Position numbers and translations under genes: made by a program
Part shown: in pieces, positions 5,834 through 7,933 of the stretch
How the letters are laid out: the number at the start of each line of letters is the position of its first letter
Position numbering within the stretch: the stretch's first letter is position 1
Assembly (NCBI GenBank): GCA_018402615.1
Contig: JAGYIH010000034.1
Span: forward strand, 1 to 7,933
DNA from: Aquiluna sp.
GTDB taxonomy: Bacteria > Actinomycetota > Actinomycetes > Actinomycetales > Microbacteriaceae
Reading direction: 5' to 3'
Length of the DNA: 7,933 bases
The notes under the pieces: model-generated
The model's database searches: none
Told to the model about the DNA's origin: nothing
Seen by the model: only the letters and a program-made list of their open reading frames with translations

Positions 5834-7287
5834 GGATTTGGACCAAGGTCCTCTCCCGACAAAAAGCGATCCACCTGCTCATTTATGCAGGTATTTGAGC
5901 CATAGGCCGTGTGACCTTCGCCCTCCAGGGTTAGTAGCGTGGCCCCATCAAGTAATTGACTGAGCGCCACTGCCTGCGAGTAGGGAGTGGCTGGGTCTCC
6001 AGTGGTTCCAATAATTAGCGGGCCGTTCGCAAGCGCAACGCTGTAGTCGAGTTGCCTCATACCAATTCCCTGCGGCCAACCCTCGCAGCCGAAATCGTCC
6101 GAGGCAAAATAGCGCCCAAACACGGGGCTGGCCTCCAAAATCTCAGCCGTGACGTCTGGGACCTCTTTCCATAACCAGTCGTCACTGCAGGAGATTGCGT
6201 AATTGGCCTCGGTTATGTTCGAAAGGTAACCACCCTCGGGATCTCGGTCGTTGTAGAAGTCTGCAAGCAACAAAAATGTTGACCCATTGCCATCAAACGC
6301 CTCGTCAAAAGCCTGAGACAAAAACTGCCAAGACTCCTCCGAGTAAAGCGTCACGATGATTCCAGCTATCGCTGCCTGCAGCGCCAATCCGCGCTCATCG
6401 AAGGTGGGTAGGGCAGTTGATTCTCGTGCTAGCAGGAAGTTAGCAATTTGGGTTTTAGCAGTCTCAACATCACCCTGGAATGGACAGAAGCTCTGCCTTA
6501 GGCAATCCACGAGGTAGGCCTCAAGCGCTTTGTCAAAGCCTTTTATTTGGCCCACCAACTTGGTGCTTGGGTCGACTGTTGGATCCACGGCACCATCTAG
6601 CACCATCAGGCCGACCCGCTCTGGGAACAGCGCCGCGTAACTCGCCCCAAGCTGGGTCCCGTAGCTAAAGCCAAGGTAATTCAGCGTCTCCAAACCAAGC
6701 ACCACTCGAATCAGGTCCATATCGCGAGCGGTCTGCTGGGTGTTGAAATAGGCGCTTGAAAACTCTTGAGACTGGCAGCTCTCCGCGAACTCGCTGCCCA
6801 CCAAGCGAGCGTAATCCAGGTATTCAGAGGATCCGAAAGGGTGCGGGACGTGCTCATATAGCAGTCGATCTTTGGCAGTGTCCTGGTCGCAGGTCACCGG
6901 GGTGGTTTTTCCCACTCCCCTGGGGTCAAAACCAATCAGTTGAAAGTTGCTGCGCAGATAGTTGGTTCCCAGGGTGTCATAGCCGTCGACCAGGTAGTCA
7001 ACCCCTGACGACCCTGGGCCACCCGGATTTACCAACATCGGGGTCAGGCCTTCCGTTTCTGCCTTTCGAACCAAAGCGATTGACAGCACCACTCGGCTTG
7101 GGTTTAGCCAGTTGAGCGGCGCTGCAACGGTTGCACACTCAAAACCAACATCGCAGGCGCTCCAACTGATTTCTTGATCATAAAAATCAACCCCGCTTTG
7201 GATTTGTTCATCGGGCGAAGGCAGGCTGGCAGTCGTGCAGCCGGTTAGCACCAGCACCGCACTGACAAAAAGGGCCCTAAGCCGCAA
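5818..7287 (-). CDS. Secreted lipoprotein alpha/beta hydrolase, tripeptidyl-aminopeptidase type (S33)
   Basis: A 489-residue exported serine hydrolase. The N-terminus RLRALFVSAVLVLTGC is a lipoprotein signal peptide with lipobox LTGC, lipidated Cys17. The body has the oxyanion-loop motif NPGGPGSSG (residues 87-95), nucleophile elbow GFSYG (Ser208), acid GTTGDPATP (Asp431) and GEGHTAYG (His459). All triad residues are present. The last about 100 residues match the TAP-like C-terminal domain seen in Streptomyces tripeptidyl aminopeptidase and mycobacterial SlpD/CaeA-type proteins. These remove N-terminal peptides or hydrolyse esters at the cell surface; the substrate here is unknown. Start choice: TTG 7287 has AGGAG 5 nt upstream; GTG 7293 overlaps that AGGAG and is less likely. 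The start lies inside the end of holB (11-bp overlap), so translation is probably coupled. Reading back to 7395 would precede the signal peptide and is rejected. Confidence 0.92.
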   Translation of the reverse strand: MRLRALFVSAVLVLTGCTTASLPSPDEQIQSGVDFYDQEISWSACDVGFECATVAAPLNWLNPSRVVLSIALVRKAETEGLTPMLVNPGGPGSSGVDYLVDGYDTLGTNYLRSNFQLIGFDPRGVGKTTPVTCDQDTAKDRLLYEHVPHPFGSSEYLDYARLVGSEFAESCQSQEFSSAYFNTQQTARDMDLIRVVLGLETLNYLGFSYGTQLGASYAALFPERVGLMVLDGAVDPTVDPSTKLVGQIKGFDKALEAYLVDCLRQSFCPFQGDVETAKTQIANFLLARESTALPTFDERGLALQAAIAGIIVTLYSEESWQFLSQAFDEAFDGNGSTFLLLADFYNDRDPEGGYLSNITEANYAISCSDDWLWKEVPDVTAEILEASPVFGRYFASDDFGCEGWPQGIGMRQLDYSVALANGPLIIGTTGDPATPYSQAVALSQLLDGATLLTLEGEGHTAYGSNTCINEQVDRFLSGEDLGPNPKTCS

Positions 7288-7933
7288 CTTCACTCCTAGA
7301 GATAAATCTCGTGCACAGGGCCTCCAAGACCAAGAGGTCCCTAACGTTGGCGGCCAGCCGGACCCGGGCCTGAGAGAGAGCATCCAAAATTTCAATGGTC
7401 TGCATCGCGGTTGTTAGGTTAGCTCTCGCGATCAGTTCCGGCTCGAACTCCTGGTTTGTGAGCTCTACCCCAGCAGCTAACTGCAGAGACATGATGTCAC
7501 GGAAGAAGGATTCGGCATCTGTGAAGATTCGGTCAATGCCGTCTCTAAGCGCCCTGGTGTTTCTGCGCTTTTGATTTTCCTCGAGAGCCTTGAATTCGGC
7601 CCGCAAATTCGGCGGCAACCTATCGGTTTCTGTTAGTCCGTAGGCGCGAAGCAGGTTGGCGCGCTCCTTGGAATCCCGCTCTTCAGAAAGTGCCTGGGCG
7701 TCTCGCTTAGCAACCGACAGCAGGTGCTCGGCCGCAACCATGGCCCTAGAGAGGTTGGAAATTCCGGAGATCTCCCTGAGGGTTTCGCTGCGCCTAGCTC
7801 TAGCCTCTTGGCTGGTAGCAAGCCGCCGAGCCATACCAACATGATTCTGGGCTTGCCTGGCACTGCTCAGAGCAAGTTCCTGGGCCACACCATCGCGCTG
7901 AACCAACAGGGCTGCAACCTCTTCGATTGAGGG
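7277..7933 (-). CDS. holB: DNA polymerase III delta' subunit, C-terminal part
   Basis: The frame is open at the right edge of the window and ends at TAG 7279-7277, giving 218 C-terminal residues; the AAA+ ATPase part lies beyond the window. The visible part begins 'PSIEEVAALLVQRDGVAQEL' and continues 'ALSSARQAQNHVGMARRLA', which matches the end of the lid region of actinobacterial HolB. It is followed by an all-helical segment with many Glu, Arg and Leu residues, consistent with the clamp-loader oligomerisation domain. Delta' helps load the sliding clamp at replication forks. The downstream lipoprotein hydrolase starts 11 bp before this stop, the usual actinobacterial neighbour in my recollection. 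Identification rests on the HVGMARRLA-type motif, C-terminal architecture and context; the catalytic motifs cannot be checked here. Confidence 0.82.
   Translation of the reverse strand, partial: PSIEEVAALLVQRDGVAQELALSSARQAQNHVGMARRLATSQEARARRSETLREISGISNLSRAMVAAEHLLSVAKRDAQALSEERDSKERANLLRAYGLTETDRLPPNLRAEFKALEENQKRRNTRALRDGIDRIFTDAESFFRDIMSLQLAAGVELTNQEFEPELIARANLTTAMQTIEILDALSQARVRLAANVRDLLVLEALCTRFISRSEVAA

Noticed and set aside
7294..7395. Extension of the hydrolase to the start at 7395
   Set aside because: It would put about 36 residues of out-of-frame holB sequence ahead of a clear lipoprotein signal peptide.

Overview
The window reads as chromosomal DNA of an actinobacterium, most likely a small-genome Microbacteriaceae-type organism. 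The reasons are a holB, secreted alpha/beta-hydrolase, tRNA-Thr neighbourhood, an MpaB/DUF2236 oxygenase, frequent TTG/GTG starts, and protein sequences that look actinobacterial at moderate GC. The taxonomic call is inference from protein flavour and gene order, not from a search.

Layout, left to right. (1) Positions 1-189 (+) hold the C-terminal tail of an enolase-superfamily dipeptide epimerase / N-acyl amino acid racemase. Two bases later (192-1109, +) comes a YdcZ/DUF606-type DMT membrane transporter; the two look like one operon. (2) Converging on it, with stop codons overlapping by 4 bp, is a full-length but frameshifted FAD-dependent oxidoreductase of the CrtI/PYROXD2-like family (1106-2703, -). 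It has a recognisable promoter, Shine-Dalgarno and TTG start. (3) Divergent from it (2924 to about 4122, +) is a second frameshifted gene. Pieced together from several frames, it is a secreted zinc metallopeptidase with a signal peptide, HEQVH, a downstream EGMA glutamate and a 'GYLATEAL ... WDEAFEHIFEISW' tail. (4) A tRNA-Thr(CGU) on the minus strand (4127-4199) follows. Its leader carries an inverted repeat, and upstream of that lies a 48-residue single-span membrane protein (4273-4419, -). (5) An MpaB-family oxygenase (4497-5441, -) and a three-span membrane protein (5440-5808, +) are divergent, with start codons that physically overlap. (6) The right end is a minus-strand pair: holB (DNA polymerase III delta' subunit, 3' part, 7277-7933), and, starting inside the end of holB, a lipoprotein alpha/beta hydrolase of the tripeptidyl-aminopeptidase type (5818-7287).

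The most striking property of the window is that every frame disruption falls between about 1720 and 4110. Both genes there keep family motifs on either side of each shift, while all genes outside are clean. This looks more like a stretch of low-quality consensus than two decayed genes, and both genes may be intact in the organism. I found no CRISPR array, insertion sequence, prophage or defence module, and no convincing new multi-gene system. The least familiar content is the metallopeptidase, the 48-residue membrane peptide beside the tRNA, and the overlapping divergent start codons.
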